64,000 bases of DNA, taken from positions 22,051,889 to 22,115,888 of the forward strand of contig OY992836.1 of the NCBI GenBank assembly GCA_963921425.1, written 5' to 3'. Each line of letters begins with the position of its first letter. Position 1 is the first letter of the stretch. Under the pieces are notes generated by a model that saw only the letters and a program-made list of their open reading frames with translations, searched no databases and was not told the origin of the DNA. Made by a program: the position numbers and the translations under genes. Source of the DNA: Dryas octopetala (Eukaryota > Streptophyta > Magnoliopsida > Rosales > Rosaceae). Positions 1 through 11,766 of the stretch are shown here, one piece after another.

Positions 1-449
1 ATTTTTTCCCTTTTTACTTCTTTGTTATTGGAGTAACAACTAACAAGTCCACCAAACTCTGCAAATTGTCTTTGTTTAGGTGGGTTAGATCCCATCCCAG
101 ATCAGAAATTGTTCAATTGTGGTTGATAGAGTTTGACTGTTTCACAAATCTCTCTCTCTCCTTTATACACAAAGAAAGCAATATCATTTTGTTTTTTGTC
201 ATAAAGAGTGGATGCTAACCACTAAGCAGCGATCATAACTAATAAGTAATACACACTCACACACAATGAGACAATTGACAAGAAATATTGCTGTTGAGTA
301 TTGACACCTCGACCTTTTGCTTTAACCACCATTCCATTGCTGCCTTGTTTTCAAGGTTTTAATGGATTCTTACGCATTTCATTCCTTTCCAATATAATAC
401 CCAACCAATGCCCAACCAATGCAAATGCCACCAAATTACTCAAAAACCT

Positions 450-485
<36 letters not shown>

Positions 486-2042
486 AAACTGGTAATACAT
501 CCAAAACTACTATCTTTATCTCTGAAAAATCAATTTTTTAAATAAGGCTGACAAAATTTGTTTAATTGCGCCTCCTTCACCCTTCAGCTTTGCAAGCCAG
601 GCTCTCTGCACAAAATTAGTTTACAGTGACACAGTGTGTACCAGCTCCACCTCAGGAGGTGGGAGGGCATTTACTTAATGCTCCCGGTCCCCCATGAAAT
701 GGACATATGCTGGATGAACTTTTTTGAGGGGTAAAATGGGAAATTGGATATCTGGTATTGGGTCATTAACTTCTACAGCAAAAGGCAATGAAGCATTCAA
801 TCAATTGTAGTGGCTACTGGCTAGGAAGGTAGGCAGCTGGTCTGGTCTGCGTGTCACACAAAAAGTCCAGAACGTAGGTGTGGTGTGGATGGCATCTTTT
901 CCATTGATTAAGCGAATATGGCATAAAATTACCAATTTACCCTTGCATAAGAAAAGGGTATTCCCTTGATGTAAAAGCCATTGATGATGAATTGATTTTT
1001 GGCAACTTTGTTACTAAGCTTGAAGCCAAATTGGGTCTTGTTCTTCTTTAATCTGGAACAGCTTGGAAAAGCTTGTGGGGGTAAAAACAGAAAGATGAGA
1101 GAGAGAGCATCCTTGGAATCAAAGAAAACCAGAGGGGGTATTTAGTAAATAAGCATCAATTGACCTGCTAATATTATATTGTGAAAAGAAAAGCATCTCT
1201 TCCAATATTTATACAAACCAGCATCACTACCCAAACCAACCTAATCCAAAGCCTAAAAATAAGGTACTATCAATACCAACAACTAGAACAGCACATCAGA
1301 AAACAGCAACATCCCATTTATCTTCTGCCTTTTTTTTCATCATCAGCCCCATCTTCAATGCCTACGCTTTCTCTCTCTAAAACCCAATCTCTCTCTATTT
1401 CTCTCTCCTCACAGAGAAAAACGCACATCCAAAGAAAGAAGAAACATTGAAGTTACACGCACACCCTTCCCTATCAAAAACAAAGAAGAGTCCACACCAC
1501 ACCCAACTCTATCTATCTCTCTCTCTCTCTCTCTTCAATGGCCCAGCTGGACCAAAATTTATGTAGAAGAAAAACAAAAAAGAAAGAAAGAAGTAGAAAG
1601 AAAAGAAAGAGAAGATAGGTGTCTTCAAATGTCCTCCAACCAAACCCACCTCACAAACTCTCTCTCATAAACCATGTTGCCAGAAATACCCTTCTGCAAC
1701 CCCCCAAAAAATCCCATCTTCATCACTGTCTTTCAAAAGAACATTATTTTTCACCGAGTTATGTGGGCTCTTTTGGGTTTTTGTTGTCTTGGTCAGAGTT
1801 TCACAGAGAAAACAGGAAAGCAAGAAACTTCTCCTCCCTTCCCTTCTCTCGCTCTCTCCTTTTTCCTTCTTGTCCTTCTTGTTTCTCTCTACCCTCTTTT
1901 TATTATTTCCTGTCAAACTCTCTCTCTCTCTGTTTCTCTTTCATCACCCATCTCCTTGTGTCCCCCTCCCTCCCTCCCTCCCTCCCTCTCCCTATAATTC
2001 TTCGTTTTTTGCTTGTGGGTTGTTATATCTCTCTGTGATCTG
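1..2042. other. Upstream non-coding region of the DLN-repeat gene
   Basis: I see no convincing coding exon here. Open frames are short and mostly come from CT tracts. The last ~150 bases before the start at 2043 are extremely pyrimidine-rich (runs of CTCTCT and CCTCCCTCC at about 1915-1992), as in many plant 5' leaders. Another CT-rich stretch at 1370-1540 may also be transcribed leader or promoter. No TATA box could be assigned with confidence. Confidence 0.5.
457..485. repeat. (TC)n microsatellite
   Basis: An uninterrupted TC dinucleotide run of about 14 units. A second, shorter TC run lies at 1516-1534. Both fall in the non-coding region upstream of the first gene and are likely length-polymorphic. 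Confidence 0.95.
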
Positions 2043-2719
2043 ATGAAGAAGATGAAAGGGGTTGTTGCCATGGAGCCTTCTTCATATGCTGTGTATGAGG
2101 ACCCAAGGGCCAGATTCAAGCATCACAGTCTCATGCAAGACTATGAAGAGTTGCAGAAGGTATATATCTTTTGTGGGTTCTCTAAATATGTCAAATTTCT
2201 TTTCGGGGTTTCATATAGATCTGGTGTCTCGTATTGATTTTTCGTGGGTTTTGTTTATGATTTATGGTTTTTCCTAGATTTGGAATTTTTGTAATGGTTT
2301 TGGCTGCTGAGCTATGAGCATAATAAGAGAAATTCATATTTTGGATCTCACTTTTTAAATTTCGTTTGGGTTTCAGATAAGTGAGAGATATTGCTTAGCT
2401 AAAATTCAGGATTATTTGTGTTGTCTCAGTAGGTGTCTGATCTCCCTTTGTTTCAGCTTCCTGTTCTCTATGTAAACTGCCAGGGGAAAATAGGAACAGG
2501 AAATAGAACTTTGTAATTCTGTGTTTTGTTATTTTTTGTTTGTAGAATAATGAACACGCCTAAGAAACTAAGCCAATTAATAGTATTAGACTATTAAGGC
2601 TCATCTGAAAGAGTTCTCTTGATTCTTTGTTTGGAGGTGATGGGGTGTGTAGTCTTTTATCTCAGTTGTTTTTCTACCGGTTGCTCTTTCATACTATTTT
2701 CCTTCTTTAAAACCATCTA

Positions 2720-2750
<31 letters not shown>

Positions 2751-3993
2751 CTCTTTACAATTTTAGTCCTTCTGGTGTCCTTTGTGTTCATGAGTAAAGT
2801 AGGCTCTCTATTGGCCCTTCGCTTTTCTTTTTGGGGACTTGTATATAGTTTATCTTCTTAAGTCTGAATCTATATCACTTGGTGAGAAATTCCAAATTTT
2901 TTATTGTCTTGGTGTCAGGGTTCTACAATCATTTGGTACCCTTTTCTTAGTTTTGTGAAACATCCCCTTCAGATACTCCTTGCTACATTTTCACTTCATT
3001 ACTACTGTATCTCTCTTGCTGATTGTCATCTTTTTGTCTCTTGCATATGCCAGTGAGGATTTAGATCAATTTCCTTGAGCTAGTCAGAGCTTGATTTATG
3101 AAATTAACGCATCAGTTTGTTAGCAGGATTCAGAGGCCATGAAGAGTAAATTGCAGATGATGAAACAGAAAAGGGCTACCCTTCAGGCCGAAGTCAGGTA
3201 TACCATGCAGTCCATACCCCTCTGTTCATTTTGCGAGATAGCTTAGATTTACAATTAAAAAGGAAAGAAATTGATTTGGTTGATATTTGTCTCTCAACTT
3301 GCAGATTTTTGAGGAGAAGATACAAATACTTGATTGCGAAACAATCTATTAACCCTCGACTGAAGCAAGATCTTGTGCAAACACACAATTTTGAAACCCA
3401 GCATACCAGCAGTTTGAAGAGAAAGAATTACAGTAAAAAGAAATCTGCTTTGCGATTTCCTGTTCCTGCAATAGACTTGAACCAAAAGCAAAAGATTAAA
3501 AATGGAATGGAAGACACATTGAAAAAATTTGCTCCAAAAATTGACTTAAACCATAAGGCAAGGACTCTAAGTGGAAAGGAAACTATTTTGCAAAACTCCA
3601 GTCCAATGTTTGACTTAAATCAGATGGAAAGGATTCAAAGTGGGAAGGAATCGACGAAGGGAAAGAACACTCCAGTTTTTGACTTGAACCAGATTTCGGT
3701 AATCAAACAGCAACTCTTATAAGTAATGTGCTTTTGAGTCCTGGTATGGCTTTTCTAGAGTGAGGTTTGATGTTTTCTGTTGTCTCATTTTGTTGCAGAG
3801 AGAGGAGGAGGAACTTCAAGCTAATTGTGAGCCAATGAGGATAGAAGAGCCAAACAAAAGTTTACTTAGAGGGGGAAATGATGAGCAACACAATGATATG
3901 AAGTTGCTGGTTTGCAGGACTATTGGGAATGGGTCAAATCGATCAGGGAAGAGGAAGATTACTTGGCAAGATCAGGTGGCTTTAAGGGTTTGA
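2043..3993 (+). CDS. Uncharacterised plant protein with coiled-coil head and four DLN repeats
   Basis: Four coding exons give 258 residues: 2043-2159, 3127-3197, 3305-3698, 3799-3993. All junctions are GT-AG and frame phases agree (0, 2, 0). The start ATG at 2043 directly follows the pyrimidine-rich leader; another in-frame Met lies three codons on. The N-terminus (about residues 1-80) is charged and likely helical or coiled coil, with a basic cluster FLRRRYKYL. The middle holds four motifs of the form P-x-(I/F)-D-L-N-(Q/H), whose Asp codons start at 3474, 3543, 3612 and 3681, exactly 69 bases (23 residues) apart. No enzyme motif, signal peptide or membrane segment is visible. I do not recognise a named family. 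DLN resembles the core of the EAR repression motif, so a nuclear adaptor role is possible, but that is inference. Confidence 0.82.
2722..2750. repeat. Poly(T) tract in intron 1 of the DLN-repeat gene
   Basis: A run of 29 T residues inside the 967-bp first intron. This is low-complexity sequence and is not evidence of a retroposon, because no flanking duplication was seen. Confidence 0.9.
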
Positions 3994-5514
3994 TTTCTTT
4001 CTTAGAGAATTTCCATGGAAGATCTTATATATTGGTGGAGTTGGAAAGCTTGCCTTGCCTTGGAAAGCTATAGTTTAACTATTATTCTTCTATGATTTCT
4101 AGTTTCTCGCACTTTTTACTTCTTTGTAAAGTAAATGTAGTTATATACATTTGAGTAAATATAGTTGAAATGGTGGAATTGATGCCTATGGTTGAAACTT
4201 GTTTTGACTTGTATCTTTGTTTTGTTTCGATGAATGTGGAACTGGGATGACCATTGTATGACATTCCAAGTTTTGTTTCTTCTCTTCGATCGGTTCTAAG
4301 TCCTAATTCCTAAGTAGCCGGCTTTAGATGAATTTGAAAAAATTTGGAATCTTTGGAACATTGTGAGAGTCTTGAGGTTGGGGAGGTGATGGTGAGAAAT
4401 TAATTATTTTCCTACTCTGCCTTTTTCACTTAAATAAGGTTAGTCAGAGGCTCATGAGCTTTGTTTTCAATGTTATGTTATTTCAACTGAGTCTTGCCTT
4501 CTAGTTATAATGACAGAAAATGTAACTGAATAGGGAATTACATCGTGATCCCATCAGGGTCTTTCTTACCCATTATCAGACCTTGTTATACCCAAAAGCT
4601 TGGCTGATCTGTTCTTCCATTGGGTTGGGTGAAGTTAAATTTTGATGCTGCAAGGCCATGTGATTTTGGCTGTGTTGTGCAGAGAGTGAAAGTGTTCTGA
4701 CTCTTGCATGTACAGATCGATCGAGATCTCCTTGGTGATCCTTTTTAGGAAAGAAGCAAATTCTGCTCGTGCCTTTTCTTATTTTTTGGGGGGCAAGTAT
4801 CTTTTGGCCATTAGGAAAGGTGGTTTCACAGGAAAAAGTGATCGTACCCTAAGAAATTCTGGTACCCTAAGAGATGGCTCGAGCAGCCGAGATAGGGTTC
4901 TATTTCTAGCAGACGCCAAAGATACTTTTGTCTTCTTCCGTTTGTTGGAATGCATCTAATGCCTATAAGTATGGCCTGTATAGGCTATAGAGAAGTTGTA
5001 GAACCTCTCTTTTGCTGTTGTATAAATGATTCCTTTTGCCACAGTTTAAAAAACATTTAGAAAAAGAAAAGAAAGAAAGAAGCTCCAAGGTCAATCTATT
5101 GGATTGTTGATTGATCAACTTGTTTCTTAATCTATTAAGTTAAGCTCCTCTAATTCATTATGTATCTCCAATTTCTTCAAATTCCCTGGACTCGGAATTT
5201 GCAGCCCTATAGAGAAACATGTTATATCATTTTAAGCATCATTTTGTCCAACTTGGCTTTTCAAATGATTAATAATTGTTTTTGGTGGCACCTTACGGCC
5301 ACATAAGCTACAGAGAATAATCTGTGCGACTACCACCCGAATTTGGAATAAAAAGCAAGGGCATGAACAGACCAACTCATGTCCTAAACCCCTGTCTCCA
5401 CTACTACTTATTCTCCATCAGATATGCAGCTGATTTATTTGAATCTGCAACATGTTCTGCAGTGCTCTCAATTGTTTCTTTGGTCAGATCAGTATTTACC
5501 GCCTTCTCAGTAGC
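3994..5514. other. Spacer between two convergent genes
   Basis: This stretch separates the stop of the DLN-repeat gene (+) from the stop of the zinc-finger gene (-). It must hold both 3' untranslated regions and polyadenylation signals. The only longer open frame (4708-4959) shows no recognisable protein pattern and no splice partner. Nothing else is supported. Confidence 0.5.
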
Positions 5515-8500
5515 CTATGATGCCTTGGGAGTAGTGGTTGGAATACTCTCATTTGCTTCTTTGGCTACATCAGCATCTTCTGCCTTCTGAATAGCCTCTG
5601 ATGATGCCGGGGAATTTCTGGTTGGAACATTATTTTGTGCAAGTTCCTGAAGCCTAGCAACGTGCTTCTTCCCATCCTTATGATTCTCCATCACTTTTGG
5701 AGAGTGGGTACCAATTTTACACATTTCACACCAAAACTTATATTTCTTATTTTTCTTCAGTTCTTCTTTGCCCTCCACTCTGTGCACCTTTTTTACCTCA
5801 TTTTTATTCTTCAAATCCTCCCCAAACTGCTCTTTCTGCATTGGCAGTTCCTTCAATTTCCTGACTAAATCATCATTAGTTTCATTACAGTCAAGAGATC
5901 CCCTTTCTTCTCTGATCTTACCCAGAAGGCCAAGAAAGGTATCTGAGCTTGGAATACCATTGGTCTCTTTAGGCTCAGAAAGCTTTTCAGATTTCTTTGG
6001 CAATGGTGCATTTCTGGAGCTCTTGCCCAGTTTCTGAGCTCTCAGTCCTGCTTCTTTGGCCTTGTGCTTCTTACCTTCAAGGTGTTGATTTAAGCCTCTC
6101 TCACTTGTTGCACTAACCTGGCACACGGCACAACTCCATTCCTCCTTGGGTTTCTTCTTCAAACCAAATGGAGGAAGTTCACTAGCACATGCTGTTGGCG
6201 GTGTTTTCCGCTTCAGTCCAGAAAGATTTCGGTCGGGTTTAGCCTGCACCAAAATACTTATACACAGTACATAACAAGAAATTCATTTAATATTAAAAAC
6301 CAGAATAATGGTAAAAACCTCAACAGCATTTCCAATGTGAACTCCACCACGCTCTGCTTTCAAAAGTATGGAATAAGCAATAGAAAATAACTTCAACAAT
6401 CTCATGTAGGAACAATCAGTGATAAGAAAGGTACTCTAAGAAATTCAGCAAGATGTCAAACTTCAATTATGGATACGTACAATTCTTGAAGTTTGACATT
6501 CTGCTAATAATAGAAAGGTTGCTCACAATGAAATTGACAGTGTTAGGTATACAAACCTTAAAGTCTAAAAGCTAATCGAAGAAATTCAGTCAAGAAGGAT
6601 TCGCTACTAAAATTCTAATGGTACTGGTTAAGAATTCAAGTTATTTGATTCAATTTGTAGATTGGAGGATTTCAACAATTATTGTTCTCATAATCACAAC
6701 TGTAGAAATCTTATGATTTACAATAAGAATCATCTGAGTCTTAACCATGACAATTAGAAGGATAGTTCTAAATCCTTTGTGAGAGCAACCCTTTTTCTTA
6801 TTATTATTACAGTTCAAGTTCAATCTATAACACTATCAAAGGTCACAATTCTAACCAAATGTAAATGTAATTCAAATAATTTTTCTTTGGTCTGCATATT
6901 ATGTGCCTATGTTGGTAAAGGGCTTGTAATATTCATTGAGGAATTGGAATAATGATAACATTACAACTTATACTAGGATGCAAAATCAAAAACAAATATT
7001 GAAGATGTTGAGTTAATTACAAACGACTTGATTTTTGTAATGATGAGACAACAGACCTGACACAAGGCCAGTACAAGGGATTGCTGCATATACATAGGGT
7101 AGCCTTCTCCATGCAAACCCACAAATGAAAAATCAATATCCAGTGGTCACCAGAGCCATTAATCTAGATTATTCAGTACCTTGATCAAATTGATGTAGCT
7201 ATAACAAAATGTCATAGTAAACCATCCTAATATGCTGATCAAGGGAAAATAATCTACCTAATGAATAACTATGATGGGCCATTGACACTGACTTTTAAAG
7301 TACCAATCCACAAGCAAAAGTACTACCCCATGCATAGGTAGAAAACCAGTATAAATCTATTTCATTTTCTTCAACCATGTAATCTAGACAGCCCAAATAC
7401 AAAATGGTGTATTTTGGGGTGCAGTTGACCATCAATGATCAATCTCATCCTCTACTTTGTTTATCATGATCTAACCAGGATTTTAAGTTAACAGCCTTAA
7501 AGTCTTTTGCAATAACCATGGATAGATAGAATATTTATAACCCAAATTCTAATGATTTCATCCTGTCTATCACATTAACAAAATATATATGTGACAGAAA
7601 ATGGTCCTAAAACGAAAAATCTCCCACTTTAGCACCTGAACAGAGCATTCCCAACCATAAACAGAGCCAGCACACATGAAATTAAACCATGGAAAAAGTA
7701 ATTAACTGTAGAATTAAATTAAACCAACAAATAAAGTTGAAATGCGACTGACCAGTACGATCAACTTGTCCTTGTTGAGCTCTGAAGGAGGAGGTGGCTT
7801 GAAGTCGTTGGGCACAGGTTCCGGCAACCGGGGCAACGAGAATGCATTGAATGCGGCAGTGCCAGAACCGAATGCGAAGCGATCATCGCACCTGTGGAGC
7901 AACGAGAGTCTCGGGTCGAACCGCATTGCGCCGAACCGGTCCTCAAACTCGCCGGAGGCTCTTCGCATAGCGATCTCTCGCTCCCACATGAGCTCTCTCC
8001 TCACCTCGGCCTCGAGAACTCGCCGCCGCGCAATTTCGGTGCCAATGATCTCCTCCCTGATCCTCTCCTTCTCCAGCTGGCGCTGGATTGCGTCGCGGAC
8101 GCGGGTCGGGTTCTGGATCGGGTTAGGGTTTAGTCTGATATCCGTATTGGGGAAAACGGATGGAACCGGTGGTGGCATAGTTGGTTGGGACGTTGAGATG
8201 GTAAGGGTCGAAGTTGGAGTAACCGCTTGGCCTGTTTAGAGGTCGAGAAAATGTAGAATAGTGGAAAAAAAAAAAAAAAAAAAAAAAAAAACCAATGTTA
8301 AGTAAGAAATTAAAGACTAGCTGGGTTGAGCTTAAATGAGCAATTAATTTTCCAAGTAAATGAAGAAAAAAAAAAAAAAAAAAAGAGCTGAAATTTGATC
8401 CAACTTTATTTTGTCTGACTTTGTGTTTGTTTCTGAGCAACCAAACAGACTAACAGAGGCATAACCAAGTGGAAAATGAAATACAAGTACGGACCTCGCA

Positions 8501-8573
8501 ATGCATGTTGGGAGAAGAAGCCGGTGGTGGAAGAAGACGGCCTGTCGTCCACCGCTCGGAATTTGAATTCCAT
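5515..8573 (-). CDS. Two-finger matrin/U1-type zinc-finger protein
   Basis: Three coding exons on the minus strand give 428 residues: 8573-8495, 8231-7753, 6243-5515. Splice signals are GT-AG and the phases fit (1, 0). The protein starts MEFKFRAVDD. A charged helical segment rich in Glu and Arg (about residues 70-110) follows, then a Pro-rich linker. Two fingers of spacing C-x2-C-x12-H-x5-H lie at about residues 224-246 (CAVC...HLEGKKH) and 358-380 (CEMC...HKDGKKH). This spacing, with the GKKH ending, is typical of U1/matrin-type fingers that bind double-stranded or structured RNA. A Lys-rich, low-complexity linker separates them. The role is probably nuclear RNA binding; the exact orthologue is not known to me. 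The second intron is long (about 1.5 kb) and looks empty. The first intron contains two poly(T) tracts on the coding strand. Confidence 0.87.
6244..7752 (-). other. Long intron 2 of the zinc-finger gene
   Basis: A 1.5-kb A/T-rich intron bounded by a GT donor at 7752-7751 and an AG acceptor at 6245-6244. I found no open frame, terminal inverted repeat or RNA gene inside it. Confidence 0.7.
8265..8291. repeat. Poly(A) tract (poly-T on the coding strand) in zinc-finger gene intron 1
   Basis: A run of 27 A residues on the given strand, with a second run of about 19 A near 8364. Both lie inside the 263-bp first intron (8494-8232) and give it long T tracts upstream of the acceptor. Confidence 0.9.
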
Positions 8574-8824
8574 TGAAATGGAATGGAAACAAGAAACAAG
8601 AAACGGCAATGAAAGATTGAATCTTTGAGAATCGAGTAGTCTGGGCCTGGCTATGGACTATTCTTATGAACTAATAATAATGAAATGATATTTTATTTTT
8701 AGTATAGGGCTTCTGGGTGTGAGTGGGATGGTGGGCCACCCTAATTCTAAATTTCTAATTTAGGAAGGAGGAGAAGATATTATGATGGTTCTACTTTTAC
8801 TGTACACAATTTCTGGATTGGAAA

Positions 8825-9448
8825 TAAGGTGTTTCAATTTCAATTCAAAAAATTTTAGAATGAAATTTTTATTCCAAAAAATCGGAATTTCAATATCTCA
8901 TTCTAATTTGAAATTTTTAAAATTTCTCGAAATTTTTGAAATTTTCGAATAAAAATTTAAAATTTTCAAATAAAAAATCAGAATTTTCAGTTACTTTTTG
9001 TTATTAGTAAAAACAAACAAAAAAATTAGTAATTACACGTACAAAAAATGTGGGTGTTTTTGTTAGTATTTATGTTATTATGATACACATATATTTATAA
9101 TATACATATGTTTATATTAATAGTATTAATTATTTTTTTTAATATATATATGTATGTGTATGTTTGAAACAAATAACAAATTAATGAAACATATAGTAAA
9201 AAACTAAATTAATGATATAATATTAATATAAATACGGAATAAATTGGCATAATTTCAAAAATATCGAATTCGAATTTGGATTGGATTAGAATTTACAGAT
9301 ATATTCCAATTTCAATCCAATTTTTTTTTTTTTAATTTTCAAAATTTGGCATTTTCGGATTTGGAATTTGATTCGGACGTTCCAAAATTGAAAATTTTCA
9401 AATTGAAATCGGTCGAATTCGGATTTTACAATCCAAATCACACCCCTA
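8825..9448. mobile_element. Possible degraded hAT-like non-autonomous element
   Basis: The right edge is a hAT-style terminus ending CACCCCTA at 9441-9448. The left edge, TAAGGTGTTTC from 8825, is a degraded inverted counterpart. The interior is very A/T-rich with many variants of GAATTTGGA and CAATTTCAA in both orientations, as in subterminal repeats. The 8 bases flanking each edge match only partly (5 of 8), so a target duplication is not established. No coding capacity. It may be an older relative of the intact element at 9670. Confidence 0.35.
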
Positions 9449-9669
9449 ATTTTAACAGTAGACTATTCAGGAGTTGTACTTTTACAGTTGCAGTAAGCCA
9501 GTAAGCAAGGACAGAAGAGGTGTTGGACAGCGAGAATGAGCCTATTTCAAAACCTCATTTCCACATAAATAGAATGGCCCCATTTCAGAAGTTCGAACCA
9601 CCTTTTTTTTATGAGAGTTATTTGCACACTCCATTTTCTCTCTTCGCACACATTTTTCTCACTTTTTTT

Positions 9670-10193
9670 TAGGGGTGGGCGCGGTGCGGTTCGACTCACT
9701 TTTCCCTCGGAACCGTGCACCGAGCCAGACATGAATAGACGGTGCAGTTCGGTGCTTAAAACCGTGAAAAAAACAAAAAAAACCGAACCATCTTGAATGC
9801 GGTGCGGTGCGGTTCTCACCACGGTTATGGGCCTAATGGGGCCTCACACTTGTTTTTTTTAAGCCTAAGCCCAATTATTTAATGATGCAAACCCATCCTA
9901 ATTAAAAAGTATATAAAAATGTACAAAAAATGTATAAAAAGTATATAAAAATGATACAAATATATAAAATGGTGTATATGACAATATGTGTATAAAAATA
10001 TAAAAAAATATATTTTTTGCAAGTATGCGGTGCGGTTAAATAAGGTGTAGAACCAGAACTGGAACCGGAGAGAAGCGGTGCGGTTCGGTTTTTTTGGCGG
10101 TGTTGACTTTTTTTTGTCAATGCGGTTTTTTGCAGTTTTTTGCGGTGCGGTTCGGCCGGTTTTGGCGGTCCGCGGTTAATATGCCCACCCCTA
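9670..10193. mobile_element. Intact hAT-like MITE with perfect 8-bp target duplication
   Basis: Perfect 11-bp terminal inverted repeats, TAGGGGTGGGC at 9670-9680 and GCCCACCCCTA at 10183-10193, bound a 524-bp element. The 8 bases before it (9662-9669) and after it (10194-10201) are identical, CTTTTTTT, the duplication length of hAT transposons. Many copies of GCGGTGCGGTTC lie just inside both ends, as expected for subterminal transposase-binding repeats. There is no coding capacity, so it would need a transposase in trans. Identical flanks suggest a fairly recent insertion. Confidence 0.88.
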
Positions 10194-10361
10194 CTTTTTT
10201 TCATTTTACACCTTTACATTTTTTTCATAATTGAATTTTCTCATATACACACCTTTCCATATTTTATAAAATTTATCATCACAACACACTCCATCAACTC
10301 AGACAAAAAAAAAAAACACACCAAGCCCCTCCCCCCTTCACCTAACCCACCCACCCCTTCT

Positions 10362-10364
<3 letters not shown>

Positions 10365-10422
<58 letters not shown>
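10365..10422. repeat. Compound (TC)n(AC)n microsatellite
   Basis: About 21 TC units followed directly by about 8 AC units. The tract lies in the left arm of the fold-back candidate. GA-rich sequence around 10790-10803 is its mirror in the right arm. Confidence 0.93.
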
Positions 10423-11058
10423 TTTCTTTCTCCTTCCCTTTCCCCTTTGAACATCCACTAAAAAAACAAGTTGCAGGTTCGACAAACCAGTGCCAAAACT
10501 GATGGTTTCGTTCAGCACTAGTCCGCATAAACTTGTAGTTTCATTTGGCAGTCGTCCTTCAAATAGAACATGATTGTTCAAAGGGTACATGCCGAACATA
10601 TCCTGAATGTTCAATAGACTAGTGCCGAACCAGCTATATTTTTTTAAAGGTGGATGTTCGAACATAGAGAGAAATGGAAACGAAAAGGAAGGGAAGGAAG
10701 AGGGGAGAGAGAAGCTGAAGAGAGGAAGGGAGTGTGGGGGGGGTGCTGTGACGGGGAGAGAGAAGGAAGGAGAGATGGGGAGAGAGAAAGAGAGAGAGAG
10801 AGAGAAAAAAAAAAGTCGGAAAGAGGAGGGGAGGGCTCGGCGTGGGGTTGAGAGGGCCGGGGTGGTCGCCGGAGAGGGGAAAAATAAGCTGGAGAGATGG
10901 GGCTAGGCACGGGGTGAGAGCATATAAGAGAGAAGAGAGATGAGGTGTGTTGGGGAAGGGCTTTAAGGTCTTTTCACAATGGGACAAATTTATAGAATCA
11001 TTAATTAAGTGATGAGAAGTGTGCAATAAAAGAAAAGTGGATTTGTAAATAACATCTC

Positions 11059-11766
11059 TCTTTTTCATTTCCTACAAAGTGTTGGCAAAAGCATCTTTTT
11101 TTTTTTTGTTGAAAATTTTATTAAATAATCTTTTTTAATACAAAACTAACTTTTTTAACCCTTAGCTCTTAACTAATTTTTTTCTTACTCTTTTACCTAT
11201 TTTTGGACAAAAATACCCTGTATATATGCTTCTCTTTCAATGTATAAAGTATAAACTGCTTCAGACCAGGCAATATTGCCTTTTCTTCATACGAGCTAGT
11301 CTTGCAATGTGGTCCATGCCAATATGCCATGGGATGGATGACCACATCTTATCTAACCTCATTCACTTCATAATGGTTTCAGATGACCTCATCGTACATT
11401 CAAATGGAATTATGAATTTATGTCTTAATGTGTAATGTGATATAAGAAAAGCAAATCTCACAAAACCGACCACATGACTAGTATGTGACGAGTTGAATGT
11501 GTGAAAAAGATGTAATTTTTTTTTTCCCAAAAATATATCCCAACTACTGTGATGGGCCATAAAGTCCAAGCCCAATAACCCAATGTAACAAGGCAGTGGA
11601 ATCCAACCCCGGGCTCTTCCATCCTCACAAATCACAGATGAGAAAATATCTAATAAAAGTCAAAATCAGACCGAGACTCAGAGTGTGATTGAATTGAGAT
11701 CTACAGGATTCACATTTATCATCCCATCTTTATTTGTTTGCTTCTTCATTAAGACACTGAAGAAAA
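11059..11766. other. Spacer upstream of the RCI2 gene
   Basis: A/T-rich sequence with no supported coding exon. It must contain the promoter and leader of the RCI2 gene that starts at 11767. Short open frames here have no protein-like pattern. Confidence 0.45.

Larger units (their letters stand above)
9613..11058. mobile_element. Candidate fold-back / Mutator-like element interrupted by a hAT MITE
   Basis: The ends are imperfect inverted copies. The left reads GAGAGTTATTTGCACACTCC from 9613; the complement of the right end reads GAGATGTTATTTACAAATCC ending near 11058. Both continue with similar TTTTCT...GCACAC...CTCAC stretches. The inner arms also pair: TTGAACATCCAC near 10448-10459 mirrors GTGGATGTTCGAA near 10651-10663. 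The left arm is pyrimidine-rich and the right arm purine-rich, so the RNA could fold into a long hairpin. The left arm is split by the 524-bp hAT-like element at 9670-10193. No target duplication could be fixed because the flanks are T-rich. No transposase. The class assignment is inference. Confidence 0.42.

Noticed and set aside
4708-4959. A plus-strand frame of 83 codons after the first gene
   Set aside because: No family pattern and no splice partner; probably chance in a spacer.
7742-8239. A 165-residue plus-strand frame across zinc-finger gene exon 2
   Set aside because: It is a shadow of the minus-strand exon, which matches splice sites and reads as a coherent protein with the other two exons.
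10140-11068. Several overlapping open frames of 80-144 codons rich in Ser-Leu or Glu-Arg repeats
   Set aside because: They are translations of CT/GA microsatellites and mirror tracts inside the transposon patch. Both strands are open at once, which is a low-complexity effect.
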